This document shows positions 9,041 through 17,095 of a stretch of DNA of 64,000 bases, in pieces. Position 1 is the stretch's first letter. The number at the start of each line of letters is the position of its first letter. The notes beneath the pieces are model-generated. The model was not told the origin of the DNA and did no database searches. It saw nothing but the letters and a program-made list of their open reading frames with translations. The position numbers and the translations under genes are program-made. The DNA comes from Sphingomonas sp. NBWT7 (GTDB taxonomy: Bacteria; Pseudomonadota; Alphaproteobacteria; Sphingomonadales; Sphingomonadaceae): positions 643,501 to 707,500 of the forward strand of contig NZ_CP043639.1 of assembly GCF_014217605.1 (NCBI RefSeq). Direction: 5' to 3'.

Positions 9041-10740
9041 TTGGCGGCCGCCTCCTTCAACGCGGGGTGGCGGGCGTAGAGCAGCCGCTGCTGCAGGATC
9101 GTCAGCACGTTGGAGGTGATCCAGTAGACTTGCAGGCCCACCGCGAACGGCGCCATGACGAACATCAGCACCCACGGCATCAGCGCGAAGACCTGCTTCT
9201 GCGTATCGTCCATCGGCTGCGGGTTGAGCTTGAACTGGAAGTACATGCTAATGCCGAGCAGGATCGGCACGACGCCGATCGCCAGGAAGTGCGGCGGGGT
9301 GAAGGCGAGCAGGCCGAACAGGTTGACGGGCGTCAGCGGATCGGGGGCCGACAGATCCTTGATCCAGCCGACGAACGGCTGATGCCGCATCTCGATGGTC
9401 AGCATCAGCACTTTGTAGAGCGCGTAGAAGATCGGGATCTGCAGCAGCGTGGGCGCGCAGCCGGCGAGCGGATTGACCTTTTCCGTCTTGTAGAGCGCCA
9501 TGATCTCCTGCTGCTGGCGCGGCTTGTCGTCCTTGTAGCGTTCCTGGATCGCCTTCATCTTGGGCTGCACGGCGCGCATCTTTGCCATCGAGGCAAACTG
9601 GCGCTGCGCGACCGGGAACATCAGCAGGCGGATGGTAAGCGTCAAAAGGATGATCGCAATGCCGAAATTGCCCAGCATCACGAACAGCCAGTCGAGATAA
9701 TAGAAGATCGGCTTCTCGACGATGCGGAACCAGCCCCAGTCGATCGCGTAATCGAGCCGGTTGACGCCTTCCTTGTCGGTGTAGCGATCGAGCAGGCGGA
9801 CTTCCTTCGCGCCGGCGAAGAAGCGCGTCGTCTGACTGAGCTGGCGGCCCGGCGGCAGCAGCTGCGCGGCGGCGGTATAGTCGGCCTGGTAGGCCTTGTT
9901 CGCGCCGGCGCGGAACTGACCGTCGAAGCTGCGCGCCTGATCGGGGATCAGCGCGGTGAGCCAGTATTTGTCAACGAAGCCGAGCCAGCCTGCGCTGGTG
10001 GTGAAGCGCTGCGCCCCTTCGTCGACATCTTTAAAGTCGACGTCGTAATCGGCCTTGTTGTTGTGCACCGCCATCGGGCCGGTGTGGATCGTCCAGCTGT
10101 CAGGATCCTTCGACACGCCGGCACGGTTGACGAGACCGTAGGCGGCGACCGGAACCGCGCCCGTGCCGCCGTTCGCCACCGTCTGCTTGATGCTGAACAT
10201 ATATCCATCGTCGACCGACAGCTCGATCGCGAAGCGCTGCCCAGTTGCGTTGGCCGCGGTCAGCGTGACGGGGCGGCCGGGGGCGAGCAACTGCGACGAG
10301 GCGGTCCACGTCGTATCAGCGGCGGGCGGCGCGAGGCCTTCGTTGCGCCAGCCAAAGGCGGCGAAATAGGCGTCCGCGGCGCCGGCCGGCGAGAGCAGTC
10401 GCACGGGCGCTGCGTTCTTGGCGATCGTTTCCTTGTAGTTCTTGAGCACGAGATCGTCGATCCGCGCGCCCTTCAGATTGATCGATCCCTGCATCGTCGG
10501 CGTGTCGATCCGCACGCGCGGCGCTTCGGCCAGAACGGCCGCACGATCGCGCACCGCGGCGGGGCTGTCCGCCGTCGGATCGGCGGCGGGATTGGGCACG
10601 ACCTTGGTCTTGCCGCCCTCGATCTTCGTCACCGGCGGGTTGGCGGTCGGGAAGAACTTGTTCTGCACGATCGGCCAGCCGAACAGGATCAGCGCCGCGA
10701 GCACCGCGAACAGCACGAAATTCTGATTGTCTTTGTTCAC
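9037..10740 (-). CDS. yidC: Membrane protein insertase YidC
   Basis: YidC inserts and folds inner-membrane proteins alone or with SecYEG. The protein has the N-terminal anchor ([20 protein letters not shown]), a large periplasmic domain, and the conserved 60KD_IMP core starting near [20 protein letters not shown] with further membrane segments to the C-terminus. The GTG at 10740 fits the family start and has GGGAAG upstream; a TTG three codons 5' (10749) is the alternative. It lies just after yidD and overlaps engB. Confidence 0.95.
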   Translation of the reverse strand: MNKDNQNFVLFAVLAALILFGWPIVQNKFFPTANPPVTKIEGGKTKVVPNPAADPTADSPAAVRDRAAVLAEAPRVRIDTPTMQGSINLKGARIDDLVLKNYKETIAKNAAPVRLLSPAGAADAYFAAFGWRNEGLAPPAADTTWTASSQLLAPGRPVTLTAANATGQRFAIELSVDDGYMFSIKQTVANGGTGAVPVAAYGLVNRAGVSKDPDSWTIHTGPMAVHNNKADYDVDFKDVDEGAQRFTTSAGWLGFVDKYWLTALIPDQARSFDGQFRAGANKAYQADYTAAAQLLPPGRQLSQTTRFFAGAKEVRLLDRYTDKEGVNRLDYAIDWGWFRIVEKPIFYYLDWLFVMLGNFGIAIILLTLTIRLLMFPVAQRQFASMAKMRAVQPKMKAIQERYKDDKPRQQQEIMALYKTEKVNPLAGCAPTLLQIPIFYALYKVLMLTIEMRHQPFVGWIKDLSAPDPLTPVNLFGLLAFTPPHFLAIGVVPILLGISMYFQFKLNPQPMDDTQKQVFALMPWVLMFVMAPFAVGLQVYWITSNVLTILQQRLLYARHPALKEAAAK

Positions 10741-10755
10741 GTGCGCCAACTTCCC

Positions 10756-10968
10756 TTACGGCACCGGATCATAGCCGTGCCCGCCCCACGGGCCGCAGCG
10801 CGCGATCCGTTTCGCCGCCAGCCAGCTGCCCCGCGCGGCTCCATAGCGGCGAAGCGCCTCGATTGCATAGGCGGAACAGCTTGGCTGATAGCGGCATGTG
10901 GGCGGCAGGATCAGCGATGGTCCAAGCTGCCAGCCGCGCGCGACGAGGATCAGCAGCCGCGCGATCAT
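10756..10968 (-). CDS. yidD: Membrane protein insertion efficiency factor YidD
   Basis: A 70-residue protein of the YidD family, thought to help YidC-dependent insertion at the inner face of the membrane. It shows the invariant core PPTCRYQPSCSAYAIEAL and the C-terminal RCGPWGGHGYDPVP. The ATG overlaps the rnpA stop (ATGA), giving the standard rpmH-rnpA-yidD-yidC order. Confidence 0.96.
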   Translation of the reverse strand: MIARLLILVARGWQLGPSLILPPTCRYQPSCSAYAIEALRRYGAARGSWLAAKRIARCGPWGGHGYDPVP

Positions 10969-11300
10969 CGCGGTGCCGCGTCGCTTCGTGCCACCTTGCG
11001 CAGCGCCTTGCCGAGTTCGGTGCGCAGGCTGGCAAAATCGCGCTCGATTCCGCCGTTGCGCCCGATCAGCACGTGATCCGCACCCACGATGCCGTCCGCC
11101 GGCAGCAGTTCACGTGCCAGCGCGCGAAGCCGCCGCTTCATGCGGTTGCGGACGACCGAATTGCCGATTTTCTTGGTGACGGTGTAGCCGATCCGCATAG
11201 CGGGATCGCCATCGTCGCGAGGCCGCACCAGCAGCACGAAGCCGGGCATCGGTGCGCGTCGCCCGGCGTTCGCCGCCAGGAAATCCCGGCGGCGCGTCAA
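10965..11300 (-). CDS. rnpA: Ribonuclease P protein component
   Basis: The protein subunit of RNase P, which processes the 5' ends of tRNAs. The sequence has TLTRRRDFLAAN at the N-terminus, IGYTVTKKIGNSVVRNRMKRRLRALAREL as the RNR core in pieces, and a normal length (111 residues). No ATG, GTG or CTG fits. A TTG at 11300 is the best common start, but an ATT at 11318 or ATC at 11309, directly after the rpmH stop, would add three to six residues. Confidence 0.93.
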   Translation of the reverse strand: MTRRRDFLAANAGRRAPMPGFVLLVRPRDDGDPAMRIGYTVTKKIGNSVVRNRMKRRLRALARELLPADGIVGADHVLIGRNGGIERDFASLRTELGKALRKVARSDAAPR

Positions 11301-11320
11301 CGTCCGGATTTCTGTCCGAA

Positions 11321-11455
11321 TTAGGCCGACAGCTTCTTGCGACCGCGCGCGCGACGCGCCCGGATCACCAGCCGGCCGCCGACCGTCGCCATCCGTGCGC
11401 GGAAGCCGTGACGGCGAGCCCGCACCAGGTTGCTCGGCTGAAAGGTCCGCTTCAT
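11321..11455 (-). CDS. rpmH: 50S ribosomal protein L34
   Basis: A 44-residue basic protein, [18 protein letters not shown] at the start and GRKKLSA at the end, the canonical L34 sequence. It is encoded from the ATG at 11455 to the TAA at 11321 and is followed by rnpA. The only gene-sized alternative frames over it are shadows. Confidence 0.97.
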   Translation of the reverse strand: MKRTFQPSNLVRARRHGFRARMATVGGRLVIRARRARGRKKLSA

Positions 11456-11473
11456 CGTTCATTCCCGAATCTG

Positions 11474-11503
11474 AAAAAACAGGGCCGCCCCGCAGGACGG
11501 CCC
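11474..11503 (-). terminator. Intrinsic terminator between the PGPGW gene and rpmH
   Basis: On the minus strand GGGCCGTCC, a TGCG loop and GGGCGGCCC form a nine-pair stem (one U-G), followed by TGTTTTTT. It stands 18 bases upstream of the rpmH ATG, so it ends transcription from the upstream membrane-protein gene. If the rpmH promoter is further upstream it could instead attenuate the rpmH-rnpA-yidD-yidC operon. Confidence 0.85.
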
Positions 11504-11554
11504 GAATGGTGCGCCGCATAGGCGAGGGGGCATGCGAAGTCAACGCAAGGGGGC

Positions 11555-11842
11555 TCATCGCGCGCCGAGCACGCGGCGACGCGCCCGGCGACGAAGCGCA
11601 CTGCGCCGCCGCATCGCGCGGTGGACGAGATCCGCGACGCGCGGCCAGCGCCGCATCAGGCGCGTCCAGCGAACCTGCGCACGGCGCGAGTTGCGCAGGA
11701 TCAGGATCATGCCGCCGGCGAACAGGAAGATGCCGCCCGGGCCGGGCAACGGGCCGAGTAGCGCCGCGCCGATCAGCAATAGTCCGCCGAGCGCGAGTTG
11801 CGCGACACGGGCGACGGGATGGCGCTGCGACATCTGCGGCAT
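11555..11842 (-). CDS. Small PGPGW-type transmembrane protein
   Basis: A 95-residue protein with two hydrophobic stretches separated by LGPLPGPGGIFLF, the glycine-proline motif of small bacterial membrane proteins annotated as PGPGW family. The C-terminus is very basic. Function is unknown. It precedes the rpmH terminator on the same strand. Confidence 0.7.
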   Translation of the reverse strand: MPQMSQRHPVARVAQLALGGLLLIGAALLGPLPGPGGIFLFAGGMILILRNSRRAQVRWTRLMRRWPRVADLVHRAMRRRSALRRRARRRVLGAR

Positions 11843-11966
11843 GTGGCTCCGGTGTGTTGGCTATGCAAGACGGCTGCAATAAGCGTTTGTGCGGGCTGGG
11901 CTTTGCAGCGCTGGCAAAGCAGCTATGAACGCAGGCGTAACGATGGCGTGAACGGGCGGGGGATGG

Positions 11967-12608
11967 ATGGCGGCGATCGTTGCGACGGTGGCGTATCTCG
12001 GGCTGGAAGCGCGCGCCGTCGAGGTGCAGGTACAGCTGATCGCCGGGCTGCCCGCGTTCAATCTCGTCGGGCTCGCCGACAAGGCGGTGGGCGAGAGCCG
12101 CGAGCGCGTGCGCGGTGCGATCGCGGCGATGGGACTGGCACTGCCGCCGAAGCGGATCGCGGTGAACCTGTCGCCTGCGGACCTGCCCAAGGAAGGATCG
12201 CACTTCGATCTCCCCATCGCGCTAGGGCTGCTCGCCGCGATGGGGGTCGTCGATGCCGAGGCGCTGGCGGACTACGTCATCGTCGGTGAGCTGACGCTCG
12301 ATGGGCGGCTGGCGCCGTCTCCCGGCGTGCTGCTCGCAGCGCTGCACGCGGCGGAGATCGGCAAGGGGCTGATCTGTCCGGCCGCGCAGGGCGCGGAGGC
12401 GGCGTGGAGCGGCTCGATCGAAGTGCTCGCCGCGCCCGATCTGCTCGCGCTCATCAATCACCTGAAGGGGCATGGCCAACTGGCCGCGCCGACGGAGGGC
12501 GCGGTACAGGCGGCGGGGCAGGGGCCGGACCTGCGGCAGGTACGTGGGCAGGAGACCGCCAAGCGCGCGCTCGAAATCGCGGCGGCGGGCGGGCATAACC
12601 TCCTGAAG
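11967..12608 (+). pseudogene. comM: 5' part of comM (YifB, Mg-chelatase-like AAA+ ATPase), truncated
   Basis: ComM/YifB is an AAA+ helicase-like protein that promotes branch migration during natural transformation and is normally about 500 residues. The first 213 codons here are a clean match in style: YLGLEARAVEVQVQLIAGLPAFNLVGL, then the S5-fold domain through residue about 170, and DLRQVRGQETAKRALEIAAAGGHNLL leading into the AAA+ module. The next residues should be the Walker A loop (MVGPPGSGKS); instead the frame passes into unrelated sequence near 12,608 and stops at 12,689. The Walker A, Walker B and C-terminal parts are nowhere else in the window. The N-terminal codon use is like the left-hand genes, so the break marks the end of the core region. 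Confidence 0.9.
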
Positions 12609-13339
12609 TTGCTGGCGCCTCTTAGATATATCTTGAAAGGTTTAGGCCTGGAGCTTTGGCCAGCGGCATACGCAGCGACGCCAGTGTGAGGCGCTTGGCC
12701 ACAACATCATGTCGAGGAGGCTGCCATTCATTCAGGAGGGGAAGGGGGCCGGTCACAGATGGATTGGTGGAAAGCGGCCTGTCTGCCTTCGAGCGACCCA
12801 CCGCGGTAAGCTGCCGTTCGTTCAAACGAAGGAGCAGGGGGGCTTCGGATGCCCGACGTTGGTGGAAGGCCGCCCGTCCGATTTCGGCCCGCAATCGCAA
12901 GAACGCGGACGCTCGTTCAGGCCACATGGCGGGGCGCTCGAACGCTTGCCGTGGGGTAGGAAGCGGGACGACTGCTTTCGGCTAGCTTGCTGGCTTCGTG
13001 GTTCTTCGTTCAGCTGAGGCTTTCCAGCATCTCACGTCCTGAAATCAGCGATCTATAAACACCTGCGGGCTGTCGTCATCGCTCATCGTGCGGGCGGGAT
13101 TCGGTCCAGATGTCTTCTTTGTCCAGACCGGAGACTCGCCCCTAGGATCATCGGGGGAGGAAGCCGCATTCATTGCTTTTGCCTGTGGCGCGATTGGAGA
13201 TCAGGTCCAGTGGACGGTAAATTCGCCATCGCCTTGTCCAGAGAAGATGCCCGCCTCGCTGGTGCCAAGCAGCAATTGAAGGTCCGCCAGGGGCTCTCCG
13301 CCGCGCCGGTCGAGCGCGGCGGGCTTCGTTGCTGTCGGG
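12609..13339. other. Gene-free stretch after the comM break
   Basis: No frame here gives a protein I recognise. A minus-strand frame at 13,201-13,320 ends in a plausible-looking tail (GIFSGQGDGEFTVHWT) and may be a gene remnant. The stretch contains the palindrome AGATATATCT at 12,624-12,633 a few bases after the break. I saw no transposase, integrase or obvious terminal inverted repeat. Confidence 0.6.
12624..12633. promoter_or_regulatory. AGATATATCT palindrome (possible operator)
   Basis: A perfect 10-base palindrome set in CTTAGATATATCTTGAAAG. ATATCT-type palindromes are often seen upstream of PadR-family regulators, but no such gene is adjacent, so this could be a stranded operator brought in with the junction. 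It is A/T-rich against a very G/C-rich background. Confidence 0.3.
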
Positions 13340-14269
13340 TCAGACTCCGCGAAAGACCAGCGTGGTAAAGAGGGCCGGACTGATGATCGCCTTTCCCCAT
13401 TTGTCATCGAAGTCGGCAGTCGGCCTGGCCGCGATCGTCTCCTCGAGCGTCTTGCCCTGCTTTTTGAGCGCAGCGACGTTGGCGCGGATTGCTACCAGCA
13501 TGTTGCGATACTCGACCAGGCCCTTGCGCCCGCCCACAGGACCATGTCCGGGAACCACGATGGTACCGGAGCCTGCCATCGCGACGTTCGCCTCCGCGGC
13601 GCGGATCATGCCGTCGATGCTTCCGCCGGCGACATAGTCGATGAACGGGTATAGCCCGTTCCACCAGGTGTCGCCGGTCAGCAGCACGTCGGCCTTGGTG
13701 AAGTAGGCCGACAGATCGCCGTCGGTGTGCGACGGGACGTAGGGTCGCAGCCGTATCGTCTCACCGCCGAACTGCATCGACTTCTCGCCTCGTACGAGCT
13801 GCGCGATACGAGCATCCTGCGACACGGGTGTGAAGGTATGTCCCCACTCCTCGACTCGAATGGTCTGGTCGAGGTGCCTAGCGGTGTTCGCGTGCGCGAT
13901 CAGCACCGCGCCCGCGCGATGCGTCCACTCGTTCCCGTCGGCATGGTCCCAGTGCCAGTGCGTGTTCACCGCATATCTGATCGGCGCCGGCGAGATGCCG
14001 CGCAGCGCCACCTCGATCTTGTCCTTCGATAGCGAGATGCCGTCGTCCACGAGGAACATGCCTTCGGCGCCTGCAAATGCTGCCATGTTGCCGCCAGAAC
14101 CCTGAAGCAGCGACACGTTCCCGCGAAGCGGCTGGACCGTGACGGGCGAAGCCTCTGCGGCCGCATTGATGGTGGCGTAAGGGGTCTGCTGCGCCATAGC
14201 CGCGGTTCCCAGGCCCGAGCTTCCGATGACCGCGCCTAGTAGGCCGGCCTGCATTAGTCGTATGATCAT
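13340..14269 (-). CDS. Exported metallo-beta-lactamase-fold hydrolase
   Basis: A 309-residue MBL-fold protein with a probable Sec signal peptide (LLGAVIGSSGLGTAAMAQQ). The zinc site is NTHWHWDHADGNEW (HxHxDH), with later ligands in SHTDGDLSAYF, LTGDTWW and VPGHGPVG. This arrangement fits periplasmic cyclase-like or lactamase-like hydrolases; the substrate is unknown. The ATG at 14269 has AAGGAAAGG upstream. Confidence 0.88.
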   Translation of the reverse strand: MIIRLMQAGLLGAVIGSSGLGTAAMAQQTPYATINAAAEASPVTVQPLRGNVSLLQGSGGNMAAFAGAEGMFLVDDGISLSKDKIEVALRGISPAPIRYAVNTHWHWDHADGNEWTHRAGAVLIAHANTARHLDQTIRVEEWGHTFTPVSQDARIAQLVRGEKSMQFGGETIRLRPYVPSHTDGDLSAYFTKADVLLTGDTWWNGLYPFIDYVAGGSIDGMIRAAEANVAMAGSGTIVVPGHGPVGGRKGLVEYRNMLVAIRANVAALKKQGKTLEETIAARPTADFDDKWGKAIISPALFTTLVFRGV

Positions 14270-14678
14270 CCCGTGCACCTTTCCTTGTGATCGTCCACGA
14301 TCAGCGCAGGCGCGACGCAAGGCGCAGAGCAGCACGGAGCCGAGCTGCCTGCGTCGACGTGCAGGTGCCGTGGAGAGTTAGCCGATAGGGACAGAGCCCT
14401 GTCGAGCGCCGTCCTGCGAGCTTCTCGCACCTTCGGAAACTCGGATACATTCATACGACGGTATCGGATCTCACCGCACTTGGACGGCAGGCAACCGTGC
14501 CTGCATCGGTTGAAGCCATGCTGCGAAAAACGGTCGGAGCCGGCTCCTCGAAGGTTCGCTCCCGCCTGGAGCGGCTCCGACACGTACCCTGGTATTGGGT
14601 GATGCCTGACACGGTAGAATGGCGGGTCACGGCCCGCTTCGGCAGCTTTCTGCGCAGCCAACAACAGGGAGCGAACCA
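14270..14678. other. Intergenic leader between MBL hydrolase and the cobalt-enzyme operon
   Basis: The two genes diverge from this 409-base region, so it should hold two promoters; no clear consensus is visible. The main structure is the large hairpin at 14,533-14,581. I looked for a cobalamin riboswitch and did not find its conserved core. AGGGAG at 14,667-14,672 serves the first operon gene. Confidence 0.5.
14533..14581 (+). promoter_or_regulatory. Long stem-loop in the leader of the nitrile hydratase-type operon
   Basis: GTCGGAGCCGGCTCC (14,533-14,547) pairs with GGAGCGGCTCCGAC (14,568-14,581) with a single bulged G, giving a 14-pair stem and a 20-base loop. It lies about 100 bases before the first start codon and has no following T-run. 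It could be an RNA leader element or two operator half-sites. Confidence 0.4.
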
Positions 14679-15008
14679 ATGACCGCTTCAATACTGCAGC
14701 AGGTCCTGCCGGCCCTGAACGAGATGCCGGCCTTCGGCGTGGGGGAGCGCGTCCGCGTCGCGATGCGCGCGCCGATCGGTCACTACCGCGTCCCGATCTA
14801 CCTGCGCGGCAGCGTGGGCACGGTCGAGCGCGTGATCGAGCCGGCGCTCGTCGACAACGAGGAGGAGGGATACGGACGGAACGCCGGCAGCAAGCGGCAC
14901 TACTATCGCGTGTCCATCCCGATGCCCTCGCTCTGGGAGGGGTACAAAGGCTCTCCGCGGGACGAGCTCCACATCGAGATATACGAAACCTGGCTGGAGC
15001 GCGTATGA
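14679..15008 (+). CDS. Nitrile hydratase-family beta subunit, C-terminal half (separate polypeptide)
   Basis: This 109-residue protein corresponds to the SH3-like C-terminal domain of nitrile hydratase beta: FGVGERVRVAMRAPIGHYRV, then LRGSVGTVERV, and near the end IEIYETWLERV. In ordinary nitrile hydratases this is fused to the helical beta N-terminal domain, which here is a separate gene at 15,664. The same split is known in thiocyanate hydrolase and toyocamycin nitrile hydratase. The start at 14,679 has AGGGAG upstream; the stop overlaps the alpha gene (ATGA). Confidence 0.88.
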   Translation: MTASILQQVLPALNEMPAFGVGERVRVAMRAPIGHYRVPIYLRGSVGTVERVIEPALVDNEEEGYGRNAGSKRHYYRVSIPMPSLWEGYKGSPRDELHIEIYETWLERV

Positions 15009-15664
15009 TGGCTGGCGAACCGCACACCCACGACCACGACCACGACCACGATGATCATGCGCCGATCACCGCCGACGCGAAGCCGGGCTACTACGAGGTG
15101 ATGGAGACCGCGGTGCGGGAACTTCTGATCGGGAAGGGGTTCATCACCGCGAACGACATCCGGCACCAGATCGAGGTGCTCGACAGCCGCACCCCTGCGC
15201 TGGGCGCCGCCGTCGTGGCTCATGCATGGACCGACCCGGCCTTCAAGGAGCGCCTGCTCGCGGACGGCCGAAAGGGCTGCGAGGAGCTGGGCATCACCTT
15301 CTACGACGATACGCAGCTGATCGTGCTTGAGAACACGGCCGAAGTGCACAACCTGATCGTGTGCACCCTGTGCTCCTGCTATCCGCGGCCCGTCCTTGGC
15401 CTTCCGCCGGACTGGTACAAGCTGAAGCCGTACCGCGCGCGAGCGGTGATCGAACCCCGCAAGGTGCTCGCCGAGTTCGGCACCGTCATTCCGGACGACG
15501 TCGAGATCCGCGTGAGCGACTCCACAGCGGTCGTCCGCTACCTGGTCCTGCCGCGCCGCCCCGAGGGCACCGACGGCTGGTCAGAGGAGCGGCTCGCCGC
15601 TCTGGTCACCCGCGACGCGATGATCGGCGTCATCCCCGTCACCCTGGACAAGGAGGCCGCGTGA
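15005..15664 (+). CDS. Nitrile hydratase/thiocyanate hydrolase catalytic (alpha/gamma) subunit, cobalt-type
   Basis: The 219-residue catalytic subunit binds the non-corrin metal through the motif VCTLCSC (Cys120, Cys123, Cys125). Threonine in this motif is the mark of cobalt-type enzymes, serine of iron-type. Flanking family motifs include AWTDPAFKERLLADG and LGLPPDWYKLKPYRARAV. The first 18 residues carry six histidines alternating with aspartates, a possible metal-binding tail. The three-gene layout favours thiocyanate hydrolase or toyocamycin-type nitrile hydratase over a classical two-subunit enzyme; sequence alone does not decide the substrate. Confidence 0.92.
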   Translation: MMAGEPHTHDHDHDHDDHAPITADAKPGYYEVMETAVRELLIGKGFITANDIRHQIEVLDSRTPALGAAVVAHAWTDPAFKERLLADGRKGCEELGITFYDDTQLIVLENTAEVHNLIVCTLCSCYPRPVLGLPPDWYKLKPYRARAVIEPRKVLAEFGTVIPDDVEIRVSDSTAVVRYLVLPRRPEGTDGWSEERLAALVTRDAMIGVIPVTLDKEAA

Positions 15665-15999
15665 TGGCGACCGAGGACTTCGTCAGCCGACTGCCGAACG
15701 ACATCGGCGGATTCGAGGCAGGATCCGTGATGCGGGTCGAGCACGTGCTCGAGCCGTGGGAGAAGCGCTGCCACGCGCTCGCCGACGTGCTCGACTTCAG
15801 GAAACTCATCAACACCGAGGAAAAGCGCAAGGGCGTCGAGGCGCTCGGCGAGGTGCTGATCGGCAAGTTGCCCTATTACGAGCGCTGGATCGTGGCCTTC
15901 GCGAACATCAGCTTCACCAAGGGCTTCTTCACGCCGACCGAGCTGGCCGAGAAAATGGCCGAAGTCGACGGGCGCTTCTCGGAGCAGGACGCGGCCTGA
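15664..15999 (+). CDS. Nitrile hydratase-family beta subunit, N-terminal half (separate polypeptide)
   Basis: A 111-residue helical protein corresponding to the beta N-terminal domain or the related accessory protein: HVLEPWEKRCHALADVL, then YYERWIVAFANISFTKGFFTPTELAEKM. Family members pack against the catalytic subunit or help load cobalt. It starts at the ATG at 15,664 overlapping the previous stop (TGATG) and ends overlapping the channel gene in the same way. Confidence 0.85.
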   Translation: MATEDFVSRLPNDIGGFEAGSVMRVEHVLEPWEKRCHALADVLDFRKLINTEEKRKGVEALGEVLIGKLPYYERWIVAFANISFTKGFFTPTELAEKMAEVDGRFSEQDAA

Positions 16000-16706
16000 T
16001 GCGCCCCGCCCAAGTCACCTGCTTCCACGAGGCCGATCCCGCGCTGTCCCTCTGGAGGCGGGCAGGGGTCGAAGCGCTCGGCACCCTGTTGCTGGTGCTG
16101 GTCGCGAGCGGCGGCGGCGTTGCGGCTAGTCGCCTGTTCACCGCCATGCCGGGTCTCGTGCTGCCGATAGTGGCGCTGGTGCTGGCAGGCGCTCTGGTCT
16201 CGCTGATCATCGCGCTCGGCGCCGTTTCCGGCGGCCACTTCAATCCGCTGATCACGGTCCTGCAGTGGCTCGCCCGAGAACGCGGCGGCATCTGCACGGT
16301 GGCCTATGTGGCGGCCCAGCTGGGCGGCGGCGTCCTTGGCGGCTGGCTTGCAGCTCGGGTGTGGCGCGTTACGGCATCCGACAGCGGCGGGCTTGGCTGG
16401 AACGGCGCCGTCAGCGAGATCGTCGCCAGCGCCGGACTAATGCTGGTGGTGTTCGGCTGCGCACGCAGCGGCCGCGCGAGCACTGGCCCCTTCGCCGTCG
16501 GCGCCTGGCTGATCGCCGACGTGATCGCCACGCCTACCACATCCTACGCCAACCCGGCCGTGGTGCTCGGGGCGCTGGTCACCGCGGGGCCTCTGTCCCT
16601 CGGCCATGAGTCGGCCGCTCCATACCTTCTCGGCGAGGGGGCCGGTGCGCTGATCGCCCTGGCGGCCGTGACCCTGCTTCTGCCCCGAACGGGAACTGCG
16701 GCATGA
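15999..16706 (+). CDS. MIP-family (aquaporin/aquaglyceroporin-like) channel
   Basis: A 235-residue membrane protein with six hydrophobic segments and the two half-helix motifs of the MIP family, GGHFNPLITV and SYANPAVVLGAL. The NPL and NPA boxes show it is a channel. Its place between enzyme subunits and the cobalt permease suggests it passes the neutral substrate or product (nitrile, amide or ammonia), which is inference. Both ends overlap neighbours by 1-4 bases. Confidence 0.88.
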   Translation: MRPAQVTCFHEADPALSLWRRAGVEALGTLLLVLVASGGGVAASRLFTAMPGLVLPIVALVLAGALVSLIIALGAVSGGHFNPLITVLQWLARERGGICTVAYVAAQLGGGVLGGWLAARVWRVTASDSGGLGWNGAVSEIVASAGLMLVVFGCARSGRASTGPFAVGAWLIADVIATPTTSYANPAVVLGALVTAGPLSLGHESAAPYLLGEGAGALIALAAVTLLLPRTGTAA

Positions 16707-17095
16707 GCATCCCCGGCCTGATTACGCGTGCTGCCGCTGGCAGGTATGCCGAAGTCCTCGCGCGCCTTGAAAACGCGTTCGTGGCTCGCGGTGTGGTACC
16801 GATTGCCCGCATCGATCATGCCTCGGCGGCGGCGCAGGTCGGCTTACCGCTGGCTCCGCTCATGCTATTCGTGTTCGGCAATCCGCACGCGGGCACCGGG
16901 CTCATGCAGGCTCGTCCGACGCTGGGTATCGATCTGCCCCTGAAGCTGATCGTCTGGGAGGACGCCGACGGCGTCCACGTCGGCTACAACGATCCCGCAT
17001 GGCTGATCCAGCGGCATGACGGGGATAACGGCGCGCCGATCCTCAACACGATGCGAGACCTGCTCGAGGCGCTCGCGCGGGAGGCTGCGTCGTGA
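16703..17095 (+). CDS. DUF302-family protein
   Basis: A 130-residue soluble protein with the DUF302 pattern: PLMLFVFGNPHAGTGLMQ followed by LPLKLIVWEDADGVHVGYND. The function of the family is unknown. It is translationally coupled on both sides (ATGA and GTGA) within the cobalt-enzyme operon. Confidence 0.82.
   Translation: MSIPGLITRAAAGRYAEVLARLENAFVARGVVPIARIDHASAAAQVGLPLAPLMLFVFGNPHAGTGLMQARPTLGIDLPLKLIVWEDADGVHVGYNDPAWLIQRHDGDNGAPILNTMRDLLEALAREAAS

Noticed and set aside
9067..11076. 669-codon plus-strand frame opposite yidC, yidD and rnpA
   Set aside because: Composition is arginine/histidine-rich noise and it is antisense to three certain genes.
12609..13339. Insertion sequence or integrase next to the comM break
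   Set aside because: No transposase or recombinase motif in any frame and no terminal inverted repeats seen.
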